DNA of 64,000 nt from Wurfbainia villosa. Taxonomy: Eukaryota; Streptophyta; Magnoliopsida; Zingiberales; Zingiberaceae. This document shows, piece by piece, positions 8,697 through 19,539 of this stretch. Where the stretch lies: positions 44,264,658 to 44,328,657 of the forward strand of contig CM045990.1 of assembly GCA_025175895.1 (NCBI GenBank), given 5' to 3'. Position numbers and translations under genes: made by a program. Each line of letters opens with the position of its first letter. Within the stretch, counting starts at the first letter, position 1. The notes below the pieces were generated by a model. It did no database searches and had not been told where the DNA came from. It worked only from the letters and a program-made list of their open reading frames with translations.

Positions 8697-10903
8697 TTTG
8701 GGTTTGCATCACGAGTGTGTGTTCGAATATGTTTCGTAAACATGTGCACAGTGGAAGAAATAAAATTAATAAATCTAATTTATTACAACACACACACCAC
8801 ACGCATGCATAGACATAACTGCAATTTCAAATTTTTCAATAAAAGGAAATTTATACTACGTATACCTGACGTATCACGTGTAGCGGGAAAGACATCAACT
8901 AGAACGATCCTTGCTAGAATCGTCTCTATCCGTATCCACGCCGAGTATCTTCGGGATGACTTCACAAAGTCACAAGCCTCGTCTTCGTATGAGTTACTAG
9001 CCTCGTGTTGAAGACGATGTGATCGAGAGAAGATCACGATCCGAATCAAAATTCGGATCCAAAACAAGTCCTCAAAAACTCGCTTCTCCGGAGAGGTATT
9101 CGTCAACTGTTTGACGAATCCTTCGTCCTCCACCTATGAGGATTACCAAAGATCAAATACCCAGCAAGACTACCACTGTCGGAGCTCCAAATGTCGTCCA
9201 AATGACGCTCTGACAAAAAGGAAACAAGCTGTCCAGAAAACTGGACAGCTTTGGTGGAGACCTTGTGCCGGCCAAATAAGGAAAGCAATATGCTCACCTT
9301 GTCGCCGGAGCCAAGGAAGATCACCGGAGCTCCTCTGGCAATAGCTAGACACCAGCAAGTGGGGAGGACGGCAGCTGTTGGACGCCGGTTGGAGAAGCTT
9401 GGGCGGCGGCTTGGAGTTGGGCGCCCGCAAGACTTGGAGAAGAGAGGGAGGTGGGCGGCAACTTTAGGGTTGTAAGGATTAGGGCTTAACAAAACCCTTA
9501 AGCCCTATTTTATAGAGAACAAATTCTCTTAATGGTTATCGGATCACAACCAAAAGCCCGTTAACCCGCTCCATTAATTTAAGTTAAAATAAACCAAACC
9601 ATGTTGGTCTATTTTAAGTTAAAATGAACCGAACCAACTTTGATTCATTCGTTTAAAACAAACCAAACCCCTTTGGTTTATTCTCCTCCATTGGATTAGA
9701 ACCAAACCAATTTGGTTCATCCATCATGTCTTCATAAGACACGGCCCATCCACGCTTCCATTGCGACTGAAATGATTTCATGCTCACTCCATGTTTGGTC
9801 CAACAAAACCTTGTTTCTCTCGGTCTGAGAATCTCATTCTCAAGATCGTTTTAAATCCTTCGGATTACGCTCGTTGTGCATGTGACCAAATAGGTTCTCG
9901 ATTTATGTTGTTCGTCTATAATTAACCACTAATTATAGAATGATCATGAGTGGCACCTAGTAGTACATCATGATCCCCAATTAACCGAAAAGATCAACGG
10001 TTGATCCAGAACTATTTTTGAAACCCTTCAACAGCTCGAATGAATCGTGCCCCATTCCCTTCACTCATCTTATACCCACTTGGTTTAGGACATGGTCTAT
10101 AGTGTCAGCCCCCACTAGGTTGACTACGTCACACCCAGCCCAAATATCATTTTCTCGTCCTACGAATTCTAGTTACTGCACATGTATCGAAGAGTACCTT
10201 ACTCTAAACATGTAATGCTTTGGCCAAAGACTTTAGTAACAATCCGACGAGAGGCCATGGGTATACATCTCCTCGTAAGGAGTGGTGAATCCTTTATAGG
10301 CTATTCAAACACCTTCAATAACTTTGACTTATACCCAATCATCCCGGGTCCACATCTCCTCAGAGATGCTTGCTTAAGATGTCAAAGCATAAGTCTTCAT
10401 GATCAAGATGACTTGAATACCGTAAGTCAAAGGAACATCGTACTTAAGCTGCAGTAAGAACTTCATTGACATATCTATATATGCAGAGAACCATATGAAG
10501 TCTTACGGTTGGTCACTCCAATGAACTAGTTACCATAACTAGCATCCACGATTAACTCCGTACATCACAATGTCTCCAGCCAGTGAGAATCAACTGCTTG
10601 GATACACCAAGGAGTATACCTCGTGCTAGTCTCGACAGAATCAATGGTGTCCATATCCATCAATTCATCGACTAGGGATAATTCTGATACATCACAATTA
10701 CACATGCAGAGATACTCACTAGTTGTGATCCAATCACAAATTCTCTCATGCTGTGAATCATATTGTGAACATTCAGTAAATGAGTTTAAAATCTAATCAA
10801 ATACATGAAAACTTGTATACTCAAATAGTGAATCTTCATTTATCATATAAATGGTTCAACCATAAGGCGATTGCCTTATGACACCTCTCATATATTACTA
10901 ACA
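8697..10903 (-). repeat. 5' LTR of element C
   Basis: This 2207-bp copy pairs with 2386-4590. Its inner end is slightly decayed (ATTTGGGTTT instead of TGTTGGGTTT on the plus strand). It keeps the TATA box at 9503-9515 and the 19-bp segment near 10650 missing from the other copy. Confidence 0.92.
9503..9515 (-). promoter_or_regulatory. TATA box of element C 5' LTR
   Basis: CTATAAAATAGGG on the minus strand, identical to 3213-3225. This copy would drive the full-length transcript. Confidence 0.62.
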
Positions 10904-10908
10904 GAGTG

Positions 10909-11155
10909 AAGGCATCCTAGATGTATTTTTGGACCAAGGGGGAGATTGTAAGATCTCATTGGGATATGAGACATTGACACCCTTAAGGAGGATCTTTTTG
11001 ATGTATGTCAAATAGGGGGAGAATGTACCAATTGTGGTTAGTTGGAATTCTCACAAGATGTGAGAATTTCTAATTAGGGATAATTCGTAGACATGAGTTA
11101 GGTCACCTAACTCAAAGGTGTTTGTGGTTTTGTCAAACATCAAAAAGGGGAAGAT
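10909..11155 (+). other. B1 internal tail with polypurine tracts
   Basis: It continues B1 after element C. Purine tracts occur near 10937 (aagggggagat), 11023 (agggggagaat) and, directly at the LTR, AAAAAGGGGAAGAT at 11142-11155. The last is the priming tract. The reverse complement of B2 (55340-55094) has the same arrangement. Confidence 0.8.
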
Positions 11156-11906
11156 TGTTAGTGCAATCGACCAAGATCACAATTGACCAGACTCAAGTTT
11201 GACTCGAGCAGTATTTTGATGTTAGAAATAACATATATGTGATTATCATGGGAAGTCCAAGTGTATAGCCTTGGCCACATAAGTCCAAGTGTGTAGCATT
11301 GACAGTGAAAGTCCAAGCAAGGGGCTTGGCATTGGAAGTCCAACATGGAGTTGGCAAGGGAAGACTAAGTGTGTAGCCTTGGCCACATAAGTCCAAGTGT
11401 GTAGCTTTGGTAGTGAAAGTCCAAGCATGGGGCTTGGCATTGGAAGTCCAACATGAAGTTGGAAAGGGAAGTCCAAGTGTGTAGCCTTGGCCACGTAAGT
11501 CCAAGTGTGTAGTCTTAGCGGTGAAAGTCCAAGGGGTGGTTTAGCGGTGTAAGGCCAAGCGGTAGTCTTGGGAGCGTAAGTCCATATGTACCTTGGCAGT
11601 GTAGACACCGAGAGAATGACAATAGGCGAAGGAAGCACTTGAGGCTAGCGTATGGATGAACAAGTCATGGATGACTTGGAGGGATCCGATAGGCGCGAGG
11701 CTAGTAGAGGCGGCTAAAAGGCTTAGGTCTAGGCTAAGAGTGTCTAGCACGTATGAGAGCATCATACTTGGGATAAACCTCATTTTTGAGGTTTACTAGT
11801 CGACTGGGATGATGTACCAATCGACTAGTGGTAGCCGACTGGCGTTCGACTGCATTGCGATGGTTGGCAGTCAACTGCCAGCCTTGTGTAGTCAACTGGC
11901 CTTTGG
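11156..11906 (+). repeat. B1 3' LTR, first part
   Basis: It starts TGTTAGTGCAATCG and resembles the B2 LTR read in reverse from 55093 (TGTTGGTGTAATCG). A 108-bp tandem repeat and TCGACT palindromes near 11800-11825 are present. Gypsy1 cuts it at 11906 with TTTGG duplicated; it resumes at 23354. Confidence 0.88.
11253..11560 (+). repeat. 108-bp tandem repeat rich in AAGTCCAAG
   Basis: Units start at about 11253, 11361 and 11469, each AAGTCCAAGTGTGTAGCC or a close variant. AAGTCCAA recurs several times inside each unit. The B2 LTR has a related but shorter-period array at 54660-54950 (CTTGGACTT in plus orientation). Confidence 0.8.
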
Positions 11907-14900
11907 TGTAAGATATGGAATAAAATTAAATAAAATAAAATAATAGCCTTTGCTAATTGAGAATTAGCTCATGGAATTTTTAGAAATTTTTAGAAATTTT
12001 CTGGGATTTAAATGGAGTTCATATGGTCAGTCTTAGGTCAACTTGAACTAGTTTAAGCTTGACATGGGTTAGCCTAACCACAAGTTGAACCCCATTGGAC
12101 TACCTTTAAAAGGGTCGAGCCAACCCATATCGCTAACCCGATTTCTTCTTCTCCCTTCTCTTCGCGATTTCTTTCCCCGATTTCTTCTTCCCATTTTCGA
12201 TCGCTGCCCTCTTCGCCACAAGCAACGGCCCCGCTACTGCTGGTGATTTCTTCTCCCCGGTGCTCAGTCGTCGATGCCTCTCCCTCTCAATTTCGGCGGC
12301 AATGAGCTTCTTCAGCCTTCGAGTTTGCTCCGGCCCATGGGATGATCACCGCGGCCACCAAGCCAACTCCTCCGGTTGCCCTTGTCGGTAGGTATGCGAT
12401 ACTCGCTACCATCTCCGTCGCTCTTAGCTTTCACCACTGTGGATTGCTCCGGTCGTTACACATTGCAGTTGACGCTCCACAGCCCCATCCGATGCCCTGA
12501 TCTGCGGCCAGTACCGATTGTCGTCGGTGTCGATCTTCACGCAGGATCGTTGCCCTATCTGCTGTTTGACAAGCCGACTTGCCTTCACTGTCATAGCCGC
12601 CTTTGGTACTAGGGATCGACCGTCGACCACGCTGGTGTTTTTCCCCTTCCTCTATTTCATCACCGCGACGCCCTCAATTGTCCTCGATTCTGATCTAGTT
12701 CCTATCGTGAAGCTCAGCTCGTCGACGCCCATCTTCCTCGTCGTGTGTTTTCTTCCTTGCGCTGGCGATCGACCTGTAGCTTAGCCACTACTTGAAGCGC
12801 GGCTTGATTTCCACCATCACCGCTTTGCCTCACGATCAATGCATTGGTCAGGTTCTTGCGTGTGCATCATAGCTGCTTGATACTACTGTCGAGATCTAAG
12901 GTGGTGGTGGTCGTTGGTGGCTCAATCAGTGGATCAGAGACTGCTCTGGAAATCCCAAATCCATTCCGAGATTTGGTGGATGAATGCTACTCTTGTAGCT
13001 CAATGGCAGGCTGATGGGTTTGAAGCTTCACGGGTGAGGGTAAGCAAGGTAAGCATAGATTTGGGTTGAATTGTAGTTGTTGTGTGATAATTATAGTTGA
13101 TTGTAGGTAATGAGGATGATCTGAGTTATGTTTTGCTTTTGATTTGGTTGGTTGATACAGATCTAATACCTATACTTGGAATTATTTGTGATTGGTGCAC
13201 TAGTTGAGCTACGGTTGGAGGTATTGACAATAAGGTATTGTGAATTGGTGTGTTGAAGTGAATTGATTGGAATGAAGTAGGTGGTTCATTGATTTAGATC
13301 TAGTGTATGTAGTATGATTGTTGTTACGATATCTGTGTCTTATGTAGCTCCTGGTTGCATTGTTATTGGTTGAATCGTAGTTTTCTTCGGGTGAACAAGA
13401 TGGGAGAGATTAAATCAACATGAGGTAAGTATGATCTAAGTGATATGGATGCTTACTATATCTGTAGTTGATGTTATAGTTGATAGTGGATTATTAGTTG
13501 ATCGAGATACAAGGATGATGTGGGATTTGATTCGATCATTAGATATGTGATGGTACATAATTCTATCCTATTGTTACAAGACTTTGAATTGTGATAGATA
13601 CATGGATGTGGAAATGAATAGCACGGATAATGTAATGTGCATATCAGGTGGATAATATCTACCTGGTCCGGTAGTTTTGATCAAATTCCAATGTATAAAT
13701 TTGGACTTATGTTATTACTTTGATCTTAGATCCACTCTTATTTAATCATATGCTTATACTGCCTTGACCTTTGAGATATATACTCTGTTACTTCATTGAT
13801 TATCTAGCACGGATAGGAACTATAAACTCTATTATGTGTTAGCTGATGGATGTTCAGTAAGTATAAGTGGTTAGGGTTATCTTTGTGACCTCATATTGGG
13901 TTACTGTGTTACATCACTAGGGTTAGGTGATGGATTGGATTATGGAGTCGATTGTTATATCATACCCGTATTAGTGGTGCATCTATGGTGGATCTAGTTG
14001 TCTGTGCATAGATAAATATGTGGTTGTCAGTATGTGACCATGGACTAGAGGTCCTAGAGTGATGGTATATCCATTATGGATTGTGTGCCTGTGTATGGTT
14101 ATATGGATGGTCGATAGTATCTCGCTACTGACTAAAGGTCTTAGCGTGGTTGATTGTTAGAGGTGTATGACTCTTTGTGCGGTAGAGAGAGTCTTGTGGA
14201 TTGTAGTCCTTGTATAGTTTACTTTTGGTTGACCAGGACTCCCCATGGGATAGGGAGTGTGGCGAGGATACATGTATGGAGCTATGCATCATTACATTGC
14301 AAGCATGCTGTTGACTGGGTCTCCCTTGTGGTTGAGATGGGTTGTCAGTCATCCTGCCTCCCTGGCCACTTGGGGTAGTGGTAGCAGGGTTGAGGGCAGA
14401 GCATTATTGTGCGTTCCATTCTCAGCCACTATGGATGGTGGTAGCTGGAGATGCGCACTTGGCCACTTTGCGGAGTGGTAGTTAGCACACTCACCCACTA
14501 TAGACGGTGGTCGTGTGATGTGCAGTTGTCCTGGGTGCGGTGCTCGTCTACTCATGGGTAGGGACGGAGCGGCTAGCAGTAGAGGCCCCCGTGTGAGTAG
14601 CATATAGCTCTATGGTGGCTAGCTACTGTTTCATACTACCCAACTCGGTCACTCGAGAGTGGTGGCAGCTAGAGTCGGGAGAGTTGTCATGTCGTGCCAC
14701 CTAGGCCACATTGGGGTCGTGGTAGCGAGTTGGGTGTGCAGGCATGACCATGTATATGCATTGCTGATATATATGTATGCATGTATTTTGATATATGTTT
14801 TACATATGCCTGTCAGATGCTGCATTTGATTCAACTATGATTGCTGCATATGGTTGTTCATCATGATACATGCCATTTTCATTTTATATACTGCTATGTG

Positions 14901-15790
14901 TTGAGCATGATATATGTGTTGGTCCAGACTGATGTATGCACTTGATTAGCGTCCTGTCATAGTGTGGTATGGACCGAGATGTTATTATATGTGATTATAT
15001 ATACTGTTCATATGTCTGAGTATTGGTCAGGTATTGGATTGACTTGGTACGTTATATGGGTTATGTTATTGTATATCTGTCCAGGATGATATAGCTTATG
15101 GTGTTGCAGACCGTCAGGTACGTTGGTACATTACTTCATGTTCAGTTGATTAATTTAGTATATACATTGAATATGACTATACTGTGGTTACTTGTTATTA
15201 GATTTGGATATGACTGTATGTCTATTGGACTCATGCTGTATACCTGTAGATCTTCACATGTATACTTGTAGATCTCTATATCCTTATATGTTGTTCATGC
15301 ACTTTCTACATATTACCCCTGAGTTTATACTCACCACCCCGGGACCCTGGGCTTCCTGTCGCCCAGGTAACAGGTAGAAGATTCCTTGGACGTTCGGAGC
15401 TCTACCAGCTGATCTCATCTCACACCGAATGGATGGAGGTTTATTTACGATTTATTGTATTCTTGTGGATTGATGTATTCCGTATTGTTGTTTTGGGTTC
15501 TAGCCTATATTGTTTCCTTATTTGTGATATACGGACGTATTGTATGTATTTGGTTGTTGTTGTGGTTTCTATTATGATTCTTGTTGTGTCAAGTCACTCC
15601 GGAGTGCACAGTTGGGTCTTTGTATCTTGTTTTATCTGTAGTATGTTTCCGCTGTATTTGGTATGTTGATATCTTTGTATTATATTGTTGTTGTGAGCCT
15701 ACGGGCCTTGTATTAAGCCGATATGTTGCCACGTACAGGGGAGATGCTGTCCATTTTCTTTTCGGCACGTCATACTCTCAGGGCGTGACA
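11907..15790 (+). repeat. 5' LTR of gypsy1
   Basis: It starts TGTAAGATATGG and ends GGGCGTGACA. The first ~1.4 kb diverges strongly from the 3' LTR, while about 13400-15790 is nearly identical to 20940-23348. A core TTTAAAAG box is at 12103-12112. A pyrimidine-rich leader-like stretch follows (12135-12200). Long frames here are not conserved between the two LTRs. Confidence 0.92.
12103..12112 (+). promoter_or_regulatory. TATA-like box of gypsy1 5' LTR
   Basis: CCTTTAAAAG, identical to 30336-30345 and 37209-37218 in gypsy2. The corresponding place in the gypsy1 3' LTR reads ctatgggcaaatggg, so the box is lost there. Confidence 0.55.
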
Positions 15791-15797
15791 ATTTTAT

Positions 15798-15810
15798 TGG
15801 TATCAGAGCC
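15798..15810 (+). other. Primer binding site of gypsy1
   Basis: TGGTATCAGAGCC, the initiator tRNA-Met type site, 7 bp after the LTR end. Confidence 0.88.
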
Positions 15811-16390
15811 CTAGGTTATGAAGTCCACTTTCGGATTTGATTTCATTTGGGCATCGAGTTTTGCTTTACTCGGTTTTGGTTCTGTGAGTTCTGGGATCTG
15901 GCTGTTGCGGATATCTTCGAGCTACAAGGTTTAAGGTATGTTAACTGTTATTACATATCCTTATGTTGGCTATGCATTTAGTTGCTTATAACATGGATGA
16001 CTTGTAGGGTGTTGGTTAGTATTCGTAACCGTGGTTTGAGTTGACCACGGGAACGATATGTTGAGGTTATTAGGCTTGTACCTGCTGTCGAAAAGGTGAA
16101 TTACCTTTGAGAGCCGACTGATACCGAGTCAGATAGCAGGGGTTAGTAGTCACATCTCTGGTGGAGATCAAGGATTACGGTCCTAAGATTTTCACTAATT
16201 ATGTTAGTTAGATCATTACCTATTGGGTGGGTAATGGACAAGTGAGTATACTATTGCTGATGCAGATAGTAGAAAATTAGTGGATGATATTCATGGGGAT
16301 TTTGATCCCCGAACTGATTGCTCTAGGTTGTATAACATTGGGAGTACCTTTGGAGTACTTGACTCGGGTTATCTGAGAGGAAGTAAGTTA
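15811..16390 (+). other. Gypsy1 leader and decayed gag start
   Basis: This aligns with gypsy2 33560-34130. No open frame of note. It would hold the leader and the gag N-terminus; many stops lie in all frames. Confidence 0.6.
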
Positions 16391-16515
16391 GTTGCATACC
16401 ATTATCCGGATCTAGCCGGTACTTGGTGGAAGAGATAGGAAATAACCTACGGGAAATAATGTATCACTTGGTCATAGTTTAATGATGTTGTGAGATAGTA
16501 TTTCCCCACGCCATC
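16391..16515 (+). pseudogene. Gypsy1 gag remnant
   Basis: The frame encodes VAYHY, TWWKR, a TAG (16436-16438), EITYGK, a TAA (16457-16459), then CITWS and a YFP block after a further break. The pattern of a tryptophan pair, then ITW, then YFP is that of the chromovirus capsid region. Both stops are present at the same codons in gypsy2 (34176-34178 and 34197-34199). Confidence 0.72.
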
Positions 16516-18382
16516 TTCTTTGACTAATTGTCAGGGAATTCTTGGGCATCGAGTAGGGTGATCATTTGGTAACGGAGGTACCAAGCAGAGTCGTTAGACT
16601 TGCGAGGGTTACGACCACCTAATAGCCCAAGAATGTGATTGGGTTGGTTTTGGCCACCCACAGGTTATTGGCTGACCTCTTGATCAGGATGTTTGGATCT
16701 CCTACTAGATCCTAGGAAGTCATGGTATAGAAATGACTCGTAGCAAGTGTTTTAAGAGTTGAGATTTGATAAGCGATATTGCAAGTTAAATTATTGGAAT
16801 TAGAAGTCTCCAAATGTTGGATAAAAGGAGCAAGATTAAAGTCATGAGTCACGAGCTACTATTGGAGTTTTTCGATCATAGAAGACCGATTGCAGATTGT
16901 CGGCACTTCTCATGTTTATCGGCGAACTTCGGAGGAAAGACTCAAGGAGATTATGTGTGTGAAGTGCGGGTTCACGAGACACGAGTCGATTATCCGATGG
17001 ATCATTTTATCTGTTTTCTACTATAAGCGGCCGGTATCTACAAGGAGAGTATGTATTTTGAAGACTCTATGGATGATGCTTTCGGAGCGATCCACAACCT
17101 CGAAAGCTAAGATCATTCGAGAAGAATGGTTATCACATCGCGCGATCTACTACCTCGAGATATAGTTGGATCTCTTTGATACTTTCATCCGGAAGAAAGT
17201 AAGTTACTGTGTATCGGAAGACATCTCGAAGATTGACGTCAAACAACAATTGTTACCTTCGAGCGACAACAACTATTACCTTCCCGGCGTGGTTATGCTT
17301 TATACGAGAGGAGAGATTTAGATGGTCGTATCTATGTATTCTCGATTGCAGCTATACCTTTCACGAGTTGGAGCATGCTACGATGTTGGCGATTCTTGAT
17401 ATTTTCTGACCGGATGTGTACCCTTGCGATACAACAGTGTTTACTCATCTCCATTGCGATTGTTTTGATTTGTACCTCGATTCGGTTGATTTCAGTCCTC
17501 CATAATAGTCTTTGCATCTATGAGTTGAGTCGAGCAGATGTTGGACAAGTTTACATGATTACTCGAGAAGAAGTATAGAAGGCCAGAAGGATCGGTCCTT
17601 GGTATTACTTTAGGTTATCCTATTTGCGGATATATCGAGAGATACTAATAGTTTATAGGTATCTTTGTCTAGAATATTCTTGGATAGGGTTCGAAGGGTT
17701 CCTATTGACTTTTGGGTTGGTGATTTTCTCTACCGTCAGGTGAGATGTTGATCAACAACCAAGAAGTCAAGGGATACCCTTAGCCTTTGCTAGACATACC
17801 TCTACTATAGACATATCCTTACGGATAGTTGGATTGTTGGAGCGTTGGTATACTAGGACTCTCAGATATACGTATAATCCGAGAGTATTCGGATGTAGTT
17901 ATGGATGAACTCTCGAGCTGGTCACTGCATGGGCAAGTGGAATATGCGATTGAGGTGATTTCGGGAATAGTCCTGATATTGGGGACCTCATACTGGGAGA
18001 TGATTTTATGGGTATCAGTGTTGCTAAACACTATGGGAGATTTATCTGTCTCAGTGTTTCTTCTTGAGAAGACTTGTAACTCTTTGTTAGAAGAGAGACG
18101 AACCTTTGAGATTATGCATCGATTATTGATGATGGAATGCAGTAGTTGCTATGAATGAATATCCTTCATTGTGGATAGATGATATATTTAGATTAGTTAA
18201 AGGACACCTGAGTTTACTCTAGGGTTGATTATAATTGGTGTGTTGATATTGTAGTGACTTAATGTTATACAATTATCATGGTCGATGTGAAGGTTTAGAT
18301 ATCATCAACTTAGAGTAAAGTAGGATGCAGGTGTGTAGAAGATGACGTTTCATACTTGGTTGTTAGACTTATCGGCGATTTA
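16516..18382 (+). pseudogene. Gypsy1 gag tail to reverse transcriptase start, decayed
   Basis: This aligns with gypsy2 34253-36237 but with many short indels, especially at about 16800-17600. Short open frames such as 16814-17026, 16890-17165 and 17829-18158 are left, and none gives a recognisable domain. A CVKC sequence near 16953 might be a zinc-knuckle trace, but the spacing is wrong. Confidence 0.5.
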
Positions 18383-18481
18383 GTCATTCATGGACTTGAG
18401 GAATCAAGTACTCTTGGAGTATTTGAGATCGATTGTCATTATATCTGTGGAAGATATATTTATGGATATATTCCCAATCTT
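18383..18481 (+). pseudogene. Gypsy1 reverse transcriptase remnant
   Basis: The frame encodes FMDLRNQVLLEYL, then IVIISVEDIF. The family reads FMDLMN.VF..YLD.FVVVFIDDI. The first aspartate of the catalytic pair has become glutamate (V-E-D). Gypsy2 keeps D-D at the same place. Confidence 0.78.
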
Positions 18482-19137
18482 GAAAAGTTGTGGTTTCCCT
18501 AGATTGATTTGGTATTTACCATAAATGTGGATAGGATGTTTTAGCGATACTATCCGACTTGTTGGACAAGAAGGTGATGGAAATCACACTGGTTGGAAGT
18601 TGTGAAGCTAGGTTTGAGGCCTAGAGGATGGTGACTTTTGCATTAGTGTTAGTTAGTCCTTGTTGGGGATGGAAGGGTATTGTACATAGATGCATCATTT
18701 AGGATTAGGAAGCGATCCGTCTAGTTGTAAATGAGGCGTATATTATGTGTATGCTAGTTGAGAAACTAGCGAGATATCATTATAGTCTTCCGGTTACTGA
18801 TTCTAGGTGACAGAGTGAAGTTTGGACATTAGATTAATTTCTCTTGTGAGAATAAATTTCCGTTTCTGGGAAGGATAGTGGTTCCTAGAGTTGCATTCGA
18901 TTTAGGAAGAGTTGTTTCAGGAGACTCTTCATTCGAGAGTGATGATTTATTCGGAGTGTATCCGAAAATAGTGAGTAATGAGACGTTCCAGTTGGTGGAA
19001 CGATATATGGGACACGGTTGATTGCATAGTTTTGATGTTGGGTATGCCAACAAGCAAAGGTAGAATATTGTGATCGGTAGGGTTATGTACCATGATAAAG
19101 TGGGAGCCTAGTACGTTAGACTGTGTTGGGAGATTAT
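18482..19137 (+). pseudogene. Gypsy1 RNase H to integrase region, decayed
   Basis: No intact domain is readable. Distances between the reverse transcriptase and integrase motifs are much shorter than in intact gypsies, so large deletions have occurred. Gypsy2 lacks a further ~0.4 kb here. Confidence 0.5.
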
Positions 19138-19360
19138 CTAGAATTCGGAAAGGACTTGATAGGATTTGGGTAGTCGATGATCGATTTGCTAGGTCTGTTC
19201 ATTTTCTTCCGAGCCGTAAGATGAATTTCATTGGATCGCTTGATGGAATTATATCCATGGGGTAACTTTGAGTATCATTTATGATAGTGATTCATGATTC
19301 ACCTTACGATTTTGGCAAAGTTTTCCATCGGTTACGAGTACAGAGCTCCATTACGGTACA
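19138..19360 (+). pseudogene. Gypsy1 integrase remnant
   Basis: The frame encodes GLDRIWVVDDRFARSVHFLP, the gypsy integrase block DSIWVVVDR.TKSAHF in decayed form, then FIGSLDGII. A second frame encodes LSIIYDSDS, a TGA (19295-19297) and FTLRFWQSF. This corresponds to the SDRD.RFTS.FW block with the second catalytic aspartate; the stop replaces arginine (CGA to TGA). The same stop is in gypsy2 at 36768-36770. Confidence 0.82.
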
Positions 19361-19539
19361 GTTATTGACCTCTTAATAGGTTGGCTGAGAGCGTATAAGA
19401 GCTGGATTATAATATTCGAGCTCAGTACTTCACTTAGTAACTTGAGGTGTGTAACTTTCTTGGATACTTGAGATGATTGTTGACATCTCGTACTTGTACA
19501 TGAGTCGGAAATTTGGGGACCAAATTTTTATTAAGAGAA
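19361..19539 (+). other. Gypsy1 3' end and signature palindrome
   Basis: It contains AAATTTGGGGACCAAATTTT at 19509-19528 and a weakened polypurine tract (ttaagagaa, 19531-19539). Gypsy2 has the stronger aagtgggggagaa at the same place. Confidence 0.7.

Larger units (their letters stand above)
2386..10903 (-). mobile_element. Complete Ty1/copia element C (8518 bp)
   Basis: On the minus strand the order is 5' LTR (8697-10903), primer binding site, gag, protease, integrase, reverse transcriptase, RNase H, polypurine tract and 3' LTR (2386-4590). Integrase before reverse transcriptase is the copia order. The 5-bp duplication GAGTG flanks it at 2381-2385 and 10904-10908. The host sequence is B1: removal joins atgggacttatcattag to aaggcatcctagatg, as B2 reads in reverse near 55330-55370. 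LTR size (2.2 kb) and the TGTTAGTAAT start suggest an Angela/Tork-type lineage (inference). All coding modules carry stops, so this copy cannot move by itself. Confidence 0.93.

Noticed and set aside
11193..11638. Antisense frames with THLDL repeats
   Set aside because: Products of the 108-bp tandem repeat in the B1 LTR.
16890..17165. CVKC in gypsy1 as a functional zinc knuckle
   Set aside because: The required histidine and last cysteine are not at the right spacing, and gypsy2 does not keep the pattern.
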